From positions 1 through 64,000 of the forward strand of contig MEHQ01002643.1 of NCBI GenBank assembly GCA_008828725.1: a stretch of DNA of 64,000 bases. Direction: 5' to 3'. The notes under the pieces are model-generated. The model had not been told where the DNA came from. It saw only the letters and a list, made by a program, of their open reading frames with translations, and did no database searches. The position numbers were made by a program, and so were the translations under genes. Origin of the DNA: Saccharina japonica (Eukaryota > Sar > Phaeophyceae > Laminariales > Laminariaceae). Of the stretch, positions 1-10,200 are shown in pieces. The first letter of the stretch is position 1. The number at the start of each line of letters is the position of its first letter.

Positions 1-111
1 GCTCTCGACAGACGGTGTCATTTGAGAATAAAAACCTCCATGGGGAGAATCGAACCCTCGACATCCGGCCCTACAGGCTTCGCGGCTACCAGTTAAGACT
101 ACCAGGGCGAC
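1..111 (-). repeat. tRNA-derived SINE, 5' part (cut by window start)
   Basis: On the minus strand a tRNA-like head starts near 111 (GTCGCCCTGGTAGTC, an A-box-like stretch) and carries a B-box-like GGGTTCGATTCTC near 50-62. The following tail (ATTCTCAAATGACACC, then TGTCGAGAGC) is shared with the plus-strand copy at 5856-6150, which shows that this is a dispersed family and not a lone tRNA gene. The body lies outside the window. Confidence 0.7.
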
Positions 112-361
112 CGGTACTTATATGTATATGTATGAATATTCTCTAGTAAGTTGGTTGACCCGAAGTTAAAGAGAAAAATACGGTAAAAGGGATGACACAA
201 AACAAGAAAAAGAAAACAAGTGTGCGTGCAGGCAGGACCACCCACATCCGGGGTGGTTTCCTGATTATTGACCCAACCGGAACTTCTCTAAGTTAAGTAC
301 ATATGTACATATACGAAGTATATGCGTATATGCACATACGCACATACGACATTCCTACCCT
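112..361. other. intergenic stretch, no gene seen
   Basis: About 250 bases between two minus-strand SINE copies. It holds short AT-rich and TATG-like simple sequence (around 120-140 and 300-350) and a T-run at 361-370 that is the complement of the poly-A tail of the next SINE. I see no coding signal. Confidence 0.4.
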
Positions 362-420
362 TTTTTTTTTGTCCATCCCATTCATCATCTTCGCCCTTCC
401 TTTCTCTCTCCTTCCTATTA

Positions 421-428
421 GTCGTAAC
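421..428. repeat. 8-bp target-site duplication (left)
   Basis: GTCGTAAC immediately precedes the first hAT element and recurs at 3197-3204 after the second. GTCGTAAT lies between the two elements at 1862-1869. Eight bases is the duplication length typical of hAT transposition. Confidence 0.8.
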
Positions 429-1861
429 TAGAGGTGGGCACCTTTAAGAAAAAAAACCGGTTTAAACCGGCTTTTGGAAACCCAGCAGGCGTGTCCGAGT
501 AGACGGTTTTTGGAAACAAAAACCGCGTTTTTTTTGGCCGGTTTAAACCGGTTAACCGAAAACCGGTTTAAACCGGAAAAAAACGCGGTTAACCGGTTAA
601 CGGGTTTAAACCGGCAGAATCGGACCGACTCTTGACTGATTGAACTGCTACGTACAGCAGTAGAAATAGTGCGGGTCGAAAATGACTTGGTTCTAGTGTC
701 TGAATGACTTGGTAACTGCGTGTTGGCCGAAAACGATTCTTTTTTGTGCGGGGATATTAATTGTCTTGATTTCAGTATAGGTATCCGATTTGACTTGGGT
801 TTTGTGTGCGGGACGAAAAACACTTCGTTTTAGTATGGGTGGTTGAAAATAACTTGGTTTTAGTGTGGGGCATCGACATTGTCTTAGTTTTAGAATGGAG
901 ATCAAAATTGGCTTGGTTTTAGTGTTTGGGTTGAATTTTCAACTTGTTTTTTGTGTGGGGGGTTGAAATAAAATTGATTTTGTGCGGGCATAGTAATTAG
1001 CTCGGGTTTTGTGCGGGGGGTCGAAATTGATTTAGTTTTTAGTGTCAGGGCCGAAAATGACTTGGTTTTAGTGCATGGATAGAAATTGACCTGTTTTTTG
1101 TGTCAGGGCCGAAAAATACTTGGTTTTAGTGCCGGGGCATCGATTTTGTGTCAGGGCCGGAAAATACTTGGTTTTAGTCTCGGGGCATCAATATTTGCCT
1201 TGGATTTTAAATTGGGATCGACATTGACTTGATTTTAGTGTTGGGGTCAAAATTAACTTGATTTCGTGTCGGGAATCGAAATTGACTTGGTTTTTGTTCG
1301 GGAGGTCCAACTTGTGACTTGGTTTTTGTGTGAGGGCCGAAAATTCAATGTTTTCAGTGCGGAGATCGCAGTTCACTTGCTCTTTGTGTATGGGCCGAAA
1401 TGAATTGGGTTTTGGTGTGCGGTGTGTATACGCAGCGCCTTACCCTGTCGATCGTAGATCTGCTGCGCTCTCGACTGCCCACGAAAATCGCACTGCAGCA
1501 GCAGCAATCAGTGCTGTTGTACCTGTGGCAGCAATGTCATATATAATTATGACTTGTACCTGGAATTCACGTCACCCCGTAAAATATGCTGTGCTGTTGT
1601 TGTACCATACCACCTCGTGTTCCATTAGTACGCTAACAGTAGTTCCGAATCCACACACACAGCATGTATGTACTGGACGCATACATACCGTTATGTTCAA
1701 TGGTTTGGAGGCGTTTCATGTTGCATCCGGTTTAAACCGGTTTTCGGTTAACCGGTTTAAACCGGCTGAAAAAACCGGTTTAAACCGGTTTTTGGTTTTG
1801 AGAATAACGCCTCCTTGGCCGGTTCTCGGTTTTTTATTTTCCCTCTAGGTGCCCACCTCCA
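429..1861. mobile_element. non-autonomous hAT-like element, copy 1
   Basis: A 1,433-bp element with terminal inverted repeats: it starts TAGAGGTGGGCACCT and ends AGGTGCCCACCTCCA. Both ends carry clusters of the palindromic motif GGTTTAAACCGG mixed with AACCGGTTAACC (about 455-615 and 1725-1790). The middle (about 620-1420) is a degenerate repeat of roughly 25-40 bp built on GACTTGGTTTTAGTGT. A segment near 1436-1690 is shared with copy 2. No transposase frame is visible, so it would depend on a transposase supplied elsewhere. The terminal sequence and the 8-bp duplication are hallmarks of hAT elements; the subfamily is not known. Confidence 0.85.
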
Positions 1862-1869
1862 GTCGTAAT

Positions 1870-3196
1870 TAGAGGTGGGCACCTTTAACAAAAAAACGGG
1901 TTTAAACCGGTTATTGGAAACCCAGCAGGCGTGCCCGAGTATTTGGCAAAACATACCGCGATTTTTTGGCCGGTTTAAACCGGTTAACCGAAAACCGGTT
2001 TAAACCAGAAAAAACCGCGGTTAACCGGTTAACCGGTTTAAACCGGCAGAATCGGACCGACTCTTGACTGATTACACTGCTACGTACAGCAGTAGTAATA
2101 TAGTACGGGTCGAAAATGACTTGGTTCTAGTGTCTGGATGACTTGGTAATTGCGTGTGGGCCGAGAACGATTTTATTTTTGTGCGGGAGATATACATATA
2201 CTTGATTTCAGTGTAGGTATCCTATCTGACTTGGTTTTTGTGTGCGAGTCGAAAAATACTTCGTTTTAGTGTTGGTGGTTGAAACTGACTTGGTTTTTGT
2301 GTGGGGGCATCGAAATTGTCTTAGTTTTAGAATATATATCGAAATTGACTTGATTTTAGTGTTAGGGCTGAAATTTTAACTTGTTTTTTGTGTAGGGGAT
2401 TGAACTATAATTGATTTTGTGTGGGGATAGTAATTAACTTGATTTTTGTGCCGGGGCTCGAAATTTATTTGTTTTTTAGTGTCAGGGCTGAAAATTACTT
2501 GGTTTTAGTGTCTGGATGGAAATTGACTGTTTTGGGGGATCGAAGTTCACTTGCTCCTTGTGTGCGGGCCGAAACTAACTTGGTTTTGGTGTGCGGGGCT
2601 AAAGGTTGCGCCGTGCACCGCTAAACTCTATTACCCCGTTAATATTAATAATAATAAGAATACGAGTAAGAATACTATTAATAATAATAATAGATATCGC
2701 GCTGCTTTATTGTTGGCAGGAGTTTTATCTCATTAATTCGCTTCGTTATATATTATGCAGCGCCTAACCCTGTCGATCGTAGATCTATCTGCTGCGGTCT
2801 CGACTGCCCACGAAAATCGCACTGCAGCAGCAGCAATCAGTGTTGTAGTACCTGTGGCAGCAATGTCGTATATACATACTGAGTTATACCTGGAATTTAC
2901 GTTACCCCGTAAAATATATGCTGTACTGTTTTGTACCATACCACCTCGTGTTCTATTATAATAGTACGCTAACAGGGGCTCGGGATCCACATACACAGCA
3001 TGTACTGGACGCTTATATACCGTTGTATTCAATTATTTGGAGGCGTTTCACGTTGTCATCCGGTTTTAACCGGTTTTCGGTTAACCGGTTTAAACCGGCT
3101 GAAAAAAACCGGTTTAAACCGGTTTTTGGATTCGAGAATAACGCCTCCATGGCCGGTTTTCGGTTTTTTAATTTTCCCTCTAGGTGCCCACCTTTA
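1870..3196. mobile_element. non-autonomous hAT-like element, copy 2
   Basis: A 1,327-bp relative of copy 1 in the same orientation, starting TAGAGGTGGGCACC and ending GGTGCCCACCTTTA. It has the same architecture: GGTTTAAACCGG clusters at about 1900-2045 and 3060-3125, a central GACTTGGTTTTAGTG repeat zone (about 2100-2600), and the shared unit beginning near 2758. A short (TAATAA)-rich run lies at 2641-2690. Only the 8-mer GTCGTAAT separates it from copy 1. No coding capacity is seen. Confidence 0.85.
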
Positions 3197-3499
3197 GTCG
3201 TAACTCAGACCTGGGGTCACAAAATAGGCTCTTCTCCCTCCTCCCGGTTCTTGCCTTGCGTTTTTATCGCGAGAATATTATAGCGCTTTCTTCCCTCGTC
3301 GACTTGCCTCGGATTCCGCCTACCCACGCCACGAAGGCGCTCTCAGCAATTGATTCCTTTTATTTTTTTCAAATATAGTCAAAATCTCCCACCACGGTGG
3401 GACTTGAACCTGGGTACCAATGATGGTAGTCTTTGAAGCTGACCACTACTCTACCGGGGCGATGGGTGACGCCTACAAAAACGATAAATCATCCATAAA

Positions 3500-4018
3500 T
3501 TTGCTACCCGTACTCAAAACGACTGATTTGTGACGCGTACGACGATAGGGGGATAGGGGTACTCGTACGTAGCACTTTGCGGTGCACGTTTTGGTTGAAA
3601 TGTGTTCGGAATGAAGGGAAATCTTCGGAATTTCTGTATTGTGACTACTGCTGTGTGTGTTCCTTCGCATTAAACCTTTTTTACAGGGTCATCACCCATA
3701 CCTGTCTACCTGACTGTGTCCACATCCAGCACACCCAGTGTCTGTGCCGATTCTTCATCCTACGAGAGATACCAGTTCTGTGGTCACAAAACTACCAGAA
3801 AACTACGACAGAGTACGAGTGACTGATTGTGATGGACCGATGTTCGTTTTATATGTTCGGTCTCAGGGTTTTTCATCGGGGGGGGCTTATGTTTTCCTCC
3901 AAGTTCAGCTTTTTAAACGAGGTCTAAAGCTGCTATATATGATACGTGTACTCTGTATTCTGCATCAAGTGACGACCCTCAGAAAGAAAACGGTGCACCT
4001 CTTATGATACCGTAGAGC
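3500..4018. other. intergenic stretch with a diverged repeat
   Basis: No gene is recognised. Bases about 3738-3810 (CCCAGTGTCTG, then GAGAGATACC and TGTGGTCACA) resemble 62794-62870 on the same strand, which suggests an old dispersed repeat. The rest shows no coding pattern. Confidence 0.35.
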
Positions 4019-4020
4019 CG

Positions 4021-4185
4021 GTCGCCCCGGTAGACTAGTGGTCAGCTTCAAAGCCTACTAGCACTGGTACCCGAGTTCAAATCCCAACGTGGTGAGAGTT
4101 TTACTCTTGTAGTATTCTTGTACGCTTTCAACGATCATTTAAAGTAAGTATTGGATTAGTTGAGGCCTCCTGCCCCGAAGCAGGA
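4021..4185 (+). repeat. SINE with a second type of body
   Basis: The tRNA-like head at 4021-4093 (GTCGCCCCGGTAGACTAGTGG, B-box GAGTTCAAATCCC) matches the head at 3390-3463. It is followed by a different body (TGTAGTATTCTTGTACGC, then TAAAGTAAGTATTGG). Bases 4108-4176 recur almost identically at 4470-4538. A GC-rich hairpin follows at about 4163-4190. Confidence 0.65.
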
Positions 4186-4190
4186 GGGCC
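4163..4190. other. GC-rich hairpin
   Basis: GGCCTCCTGC is followed after a short CCCGAA loop by GCAGGAGGGCC, giving a stem of about ten pairs with one unpaired G. It sits at the 3' end of the 69-bp repeat. At 4538 the second repeat copy retains only the left arm. Confidence 0.5.
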
Positions 4191-4469
4191 TCGCCCGGGA
4201 TAAATCACCCCCGTGCTGAGTGCATACTCAGCGCGGTGGCGATCCCGGCCGTTGAAAACTACAAACACAGAAACTACTGGTAAGTACCTGTCAGCTGGGC
4301 GGGTGGGATGGTCAGAATTGTTCATCAAAAGGCTCGATGGTTTGGCTTTTGGTCGCCTTTGAAGAGAATGATATCGTGTGCTACACCATGACTCAGTAGT
4401 TTCGGTTTCTAAAAGTGGAACCACATCCTTACGATCACGTAGTTCCATTTGGTTGACTCCCGATTTTAC

Positions 4470-4538
4470 TGTAGTATTCTTGTACGCTTTCAACGATAAT
4501 TTAAAGTAAGTATTGGATTAGTTGAGGCCTCCTGCCCC
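4470..4538 (+). repeat. second copy of the 69-bp SINE-body segment
   Basis: Nearly identical to 4108-4176 in the same orientation, offset by exactly 362 bases. It lacks a tRNA-like head. The spacing suggests a local duplication or two nested copies. Confidence 0.7.
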
Positions 4539-4539
4539 A

Positions 4540-5160
4540 GCCAGTGGTCCTACCCATACTTCCTTGGGCTCTTGAACTATCCGTTGACCATTTGGCTGGG
4601 GTTAGATAACTATTTCCTGTCCATTGTATCACTCAAACTTACAGTACAACACTCTACCGCGGAGTGTACGCGGAAAAGCCTTCATGCAATGCTAGGCAGT
4701 GGTAAATCGATGACTGCCGCGGAGTCAATGTCCCGCCGCCGTCTGGAAGCATCGGTCGTGTTTTAGATATATAGGACACCACCGTCAAGACCTACTCGTG
4801 GTCGCCCTTATACACTTCCATGACACTTCGTCCGTCTTCAAGCTCCTGATCCTCATGATATCGGCTACAGCCGTACCCGCTACAGATCTACCCGTGTAAC
4901 GAAATTTGAACGGCCCAAACACCGAGCCCCGCTGGAACGGGCGTCTAAGCGCCACATCGGGTCGGTAACGAGACAATCATGTCAACTGTCAGGCGTAGAC
5001 GATCTACAGTAAATCTTATGCATCACAGAAACGCGAGTTTGTGATTTTGCTGTCGTTTGAAATAGCACGACGGTGTCAAAGGAAATGTGACCGGCGTCAA
5101 TCGTCTGTACGCGGGGTGGCTATGTAGGGCCTATCACTCATCCCACGGAAGGGGCTTGAC
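4540..5160. other. intergenic stretch, no gene seen
   Basis: Short open frames on both strands only, with no recognisable domain, tRNA or repeat. Confidence 0.3.
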
Positions 5161-5163
5161 TAG

Positions 5164-5412
5164 ATTATAGTATAGGCTGAAAAAATGAAAAGGAACCAAT
5201 TGCTGAGAGCGCCTTCGTGGCGTGGGTAGGCGACATCCGACGCAAGTCAACGAGGGAAGAAAGTGCTGAAATCGTCTCGCGATAACAATGCAAGGCACGC
5301 ACCGTACGAGTGGGGAAGGGAGAGAAGAGCCTACTAAGTGACTCCGGATCGAAGTTGCGACTAAAGAGGGAGAAAAGAAAAGCGAAGATAATAAATGGGA
5401 TGGACAACAAAA
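5164..5412 (+). repeat. SINE body copy
   Basis: Matches the body of the interrupted SINE (landmarks TTGCTGAGAGCGCCTTCGTG, TCAACGAGGGAAGAAAG, TGCAAGGCACG and AAATGGGATGGAC before an A-rich tail). No tRNA-like head is evident upstream, so it may be 5'-truncated. Confidence 0.7.
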
Positions 5413-5855
5413 AAAGTAAAAAGGGTACGAAGCATGCGTCATGGACTCTGGTGTCAATATACAATTTACCCGGGGTGCGGGTATGCCCTTTAACAAATAC
5501 CGGAGAATCACTTTTTGACCCTTTAGTATTGGGGTTTCCGCGACGTGAGGGAGTCAAGACAAAAACAAAACGTCCTATTCACGCGTCCTGGCGTCCTGCA
5601 TATGGTTCGTATATTATATGCTTTCTGAGTAGCAACAGTAGTAACTCTCCCTAGAACAAAATCAACTTATCCCTTCTCCCGCCCTCGTGGGACGGCTCTA
5701 ATAATCTACCAGGTATTAATCTGGTCATTTTAGGTAGTCGCGTGTCGCGTGCAAGCTTGAATCGGGATATTTATGTAACCTTGGGACCGATTGTGGATAC
5801 TGTCATCCCCATCTCTACCGAGGGAAACATGCATTCGTTGTTTTACAGTATACCG

Positions 5856-6150
5856 GTGGCCCCGGTGGTTCAGCACGTAGCCACAAATCCTGTTGAGTTG
5901 GAAGTCGAGGGTTCGGGTCTCCGTATGGAGATATTCATTCTCAAATGACACCAACTGTCGAGAGCGCATATTATAGTGTGGGTGAGCACAATTCGACGAG
6001 AGTTGACGAGGGTTTGAAAGTAAGTGCTGAAATATTCTCGCTATAAAAATGCAAGGCACGTACCGTAGTGGGGAGGTACTGTAGGAGAAGCGCCTACTTA
6101 GTAACCCCGGATCTGAGTTACGACTAGAGAGGGAGATATAAATAATATCC
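5856..6150 (+). repeat. tRNA-derived SINE, near complete
   Basis: The head at 5856-5932 (GTGGCCCCGGTGGTTCAGC with B-box-like GGGTTCGGGTCTC) resembles the head at 50-111 (-). It is followed by the shared tail ATTCTCAAATGACACC and the common body (GTTGACGAGG, AAATATTCTCG, GCAAGGCACGTACCGTAGTG, TTACGACTAGAGAGG). About 295 bp. Confidence 0.75.
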
Positions 6151-7104
6151 CAACCCATGTTTTTGCTCTTGACGTCAAACGTTACGAATGCTGTGCAGCC
6201 TAAGCCAGTATGCATTGTATCATTCGAATAATGGATACCCCGAGAGGAGTGAAGGCTGACAACGTTTGCTAGAGCCAGGCAGGACATGCTTACACGCAGA
6301 ACCGACATGCGGGCTGTGCCCTTAACACACTGCAGGTAGAAGTTTCCACACACATGCGCAACAAATTGCGCTTGAATGCGACCTCGCCGCCGAATGAATG
6401 TATTCAAACCATGCTCACACACGGCGGTTTTCTGTTTTCTTGCTGCACAGGACACCGATGGCATTGAGGATATATATATATATATATATATGCTATTGAG
6501 TGTATAAGATGCTGGCCTAGCCTGCATTTGTTTTTTTAACGGGTGTGTTTTCACCAAGACGATGCCATTTTCTCGAACCACGTCGGAGTATTGGCCTTTT
6601 TCAGTTCTCTAAAGTGGTATTATTAGTACTACATATTTTATCTAGGAATTCGACCGATTATATAATGGGGTTTACCTACGTAAGGCCTGTCTGCTGTGTG
6701 ACGTGCTGATGTCAATAGTAAAACACTTTAGTGTGCAAAAGTCAGCCTCTTTGGAGGCAGCACATTATCGCACGTTCCATCTGGGTCAGGTGATAGGAGC
6801 GCTCGATTCCGTGGAGGCTCGGTTTCGTTCGTGTTGGTTTGATTTATTTGGCGGTTGGTGTAGTGGATTCCGGACCATCTACTACTACTACAAAACTACA
6901 ACAACGAGCAGATTTCGTTGCAACGTGTACGGGGTACGCTACCGTGTGCACCATATGTTTCCCCTTCGATTGAGCGCGCATAATACTATTGCTGTGTCGG
7001 GTCTTGGGCCATACAAGCTGAGCGGTGTGCTCTACAAGCAAAACAGCAACACACACCTGCGTTGTGTGCATGTATAATTAAACGAATTGAAGTCTAGCCC
7101 TTCA
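6151..7104. other. region upstream of carbonic anhydrase A
   Basis: No gene is recognised. An AT dinucleotide run of about 22 bases lies at 6470-6491. The stretch presumably includes distal promoter sequence for the gene starting at 7201, but I see no convincing TATA element. Confidence 0.35.
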
Positions 7105-7200
7105 CACTCAGATTGTCCTCATCTTCCCCCCACGGCTGTACCCGCTTGGTTGTCGTGTATTTCTGCCCATTTCAATATCGTCTATGACAAGACAGACACT
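7105..7200 (+). promoter_or_regulatory. conserved 5' leader / proximal promoter of carbonic anhydrase A
   Basis: The 96 bases before the start codon align with the bases before the start of copy B (29828-29933, minus strand). Shared blocks include CACTCAGATTGTCC, a C-rich CCCCAC-CACGG stretch, CGCTTG and ATTTCTGCCC. Conservation could reflect a 5' UTR or a core promoter, or simply a young duplication. Confidence 0.5.
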
Positions 7201-10200
7201 ATGGCACCCTCAGCTATCCGGACAATGGGCAAGGTGCTCTTGTGTTCTCTTCTCCTGCCAAGCTTCCCAGGACTGGTCACCGCCTCGCAACGGGTAGGCC
7301 CTCCATTTCGGCATGTCACTCGTACTCATATGTACCACGTACCCCGTATATATTGAACGGCAACCGGGGTTGAGCACAGACTATCTTGTTTGTTGGTACT
7401 CGTAGTAATCCAGTTTACAGTGATAGTATCATTTCAAGTGTTTAGTACTGCATTATCGATATAATATTGTACAAGAAAATGTTACGACTTGTAGGCCACG
7501 CGGAGTGACAACGAGTGGGCGGTTTGTACGTGGAGACAAGAACAGACGTTCTCCTCAATAGCCGACTACCTGGTAACAAGTACTGGTAGGTATTTTCGTA
7601 TGTTCTAAGCAGACACCCAGCCGTTCACTCAGGCTCTGGGTGTGTAAATGCACCGGTGGCCTCGCTGTTGCTGTTGTCGCCGAATCCCTGCTGCAATTCT
7701 CATACGTATCTACTCATATCATTGCACGACCTGGATGGCAGCAAATTAAACTTCTTGCTGTTACGTACGCTCGAACGAATTGATTGTGGTTGCCCTCGAA
7801 TGGAGTGCCGTTTGTTGTCCATCTTATTTGCCCACCTATTCCTGATGCACGCGTATACAGCCTGTTTCAATCGAACCCTCGCGCGTGCTTTCATGGTCCG
7901 CTGTCGTTGTTGTCGCCCTCTGACGTGTGAAATCACCTTGGACACCACCTGCGTTCGTTGAACCCACCGGAAAACTGGATGGCATACTGCAGCAGCGTGG
8001 ACTCACGACTGTCGATGAGCCTGGTACGTATCGTATGTTTAGCTCCTCTGGACACGTATGTTATGTATCAAGGCATGTGGTTCCTTGTCAATTGGGTGCC
8101 TCCAAACTGCGAATTGGCGATGTTATGTCTTTGTTTCACGTTCCTGTACATGTATACAAAGTTCTCAAAGAGCCGCAAGCACCGTTTTCGGAGGCAAGTT
8201 TCGGTCAAATACGGTAGTGAAGCATCCTCTTGGCCGTCGGGAAAGGGTTGAAAGCTACCGTTATGTGCTGCGGTATGTCAAGCCCACAATTAAAATGGAT
8301 GGAAGACGCCCGTCATTCTAACATTTTTCTCCAATGGATTTGCCCTGCTCCGGCTGCTGGTCCGCTTAACAGAGGAGTCCGCCTTTCCCGACTGGACCTA
8401 CCGCCGCGCTTCCCACGAGGGAGAAAGGCCTTACAGCCCCAGGTACGTGTTACAGACAGTACGCATCACGACGTACTTTGCGGACTGTCCACGCACGTTC
8501 CGTAGTGAGACCATTGGTTGCACAGGTGGCCGAGATCCCCCTTCAGTTGCACCATGCGAGAGGAAAAAATATCGTTGTGGGCACGCTGAACAATGAAGCA
8601 CACACATAGGCGTGTCGGATTTAGAGGTTGTCGACACCTTGTGAGAGTAGCACGGTTCAGCTGCTGTAGTGTCTTCACAAAGCGTTTTGGACGCCCACAC
8701 TGTGCAAGGGTGTACTGTAGTTGAGGCCCCTGCAGCAAATGTCGGCAAGTCAAAATGTAGCCATGCAAACCTTGAAGAGCGCGGCGAGATTACCCCGCGG
8801 GTGGATGCGGTTATTTTTTCATACCCCTGTACCAGTTAGTTCTTGAAATATATGCTGCTCTACCTTGTGTACTTACGATCATAAACTTTCATCGAGTTTT
8901 ACTATGCGGTCCTTTTCTTCTCTTTCTCCGTAATATTGAGCGTGCGGTGGGTTAATCACGCACAGCATTGGTATCGCGGTACAACACCTAACCAGTCTTC
9001 GTATGGGGGTATGTCCCGTTCGCTGGTACACGCATCTACACACAAACACTCAAACGTTGAACGAGTACTCGTACTTGAAAATATTGGGAGTTATATTTTT
9101 TGGCGAAACAGCGACGCTCACGAGTGGTTCTAGGTTGCGCGAAGTAATAAGTTGTTTGTGTATGCCTGTTGTAAGGAGTCCCACGCCACGTTATCTGTGG
9201 AGTAGAATACTTGGACTCATCCTATTTGTGACTGGCATACTGCTGTGACCCCTTCCTCCCTTCCTCCCAACTGTTAATACATACTGGTAGCTACCTGAGA
9301 CCTTTGGAAAGCCTCGTTGATATGTGGTACCGGTATATGCTTCTATTTGGGTTGTATTCCATGCACATAGTTAAACAGTGGGTGTTTGACGGGTTATATT
9401 GTAGCCCTTATATATGCGTTAAGGGCCAGAGGTTGAGTTGAACTTGCGTTCGGGAACCAAAGATCATTGGTCAACACAATAACACATGCCCTGCATGACT
9501 CCCATTCCTACCCCATGACCGCTGCGCCGCCGCCTGGGAAATCATTCGTGGTCCTTACGCCCTAATCTGGCGACAGCGATTGGGAGATCGGCTACCCGGA
9601 CTGTGGCGGGGACTCCCAGAGCCCCATCAACTTGTCCGCCAATGTTGGAACGCTCGTCGAGGTATACACTAAAGTACGGTGTTAGGGTCGTTCTTATCGG
9701 AGCCATAACTTTCCAAAATGTCCATGCTTTTTTTCGCGCGATTTTTTAGATTTCCATTTTTTCCATTTTTGTTTCTTGCATTTATTGGAACGTGAAGCCT
9801 TCCAAACATTTTGCCCTCTGAAGAATTTCCAATATTTCCATTATTTCCAAGATTTCCAAGTTTTCCTATTTTTTTTTGGAAAAAAATATCGGAACTTATG
9901 GAAAAAAGCTGCTCGATAAGAACGACCCTTGGTAGATAATATCAACCAGATGCGAAATACACGCGGGAGGCCCAAATACTGCGTCCTCGCTGCTTGCTAT
10001 CGTGGTTGGTTTCACACGGGGGTCGGGGTTTGTATAATTCTGTACCTTGTTCCCGATTAACGAGATAAAAACGAAGCGCGTTGATCTCGAAACGACATAA
10101 CACGCCAGAAACAAAACGCTTGTACTTGATTGTTCTTTATCTGTAAAAGCGTCGTGAAGATATAGACAGTAGGTCCGTGCTCGAATGGCGCTTTAAACAC

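Larger units (their letters stand above)
362..3463 (-). repeat. tRNA-derived SINE interrupted by two hAT elements
   Basis: The SINE head lies at about 3390-3463 on the minus strand (ATCGCCCCGGTAGAGTAGTGG with B-box GGTTCAAGTCCC). Its body runs down to 3197, stops at an hAT insertion, and resumes at 428-362 with the 3' end (AAATGGGATGGAC plus an A-run). Intact body copies at 5164-5412 and 51338-51500 show that the two halves are contiguous elsewhere. Without the insertion this copy is about 330 bp. Confidence 0.8.
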
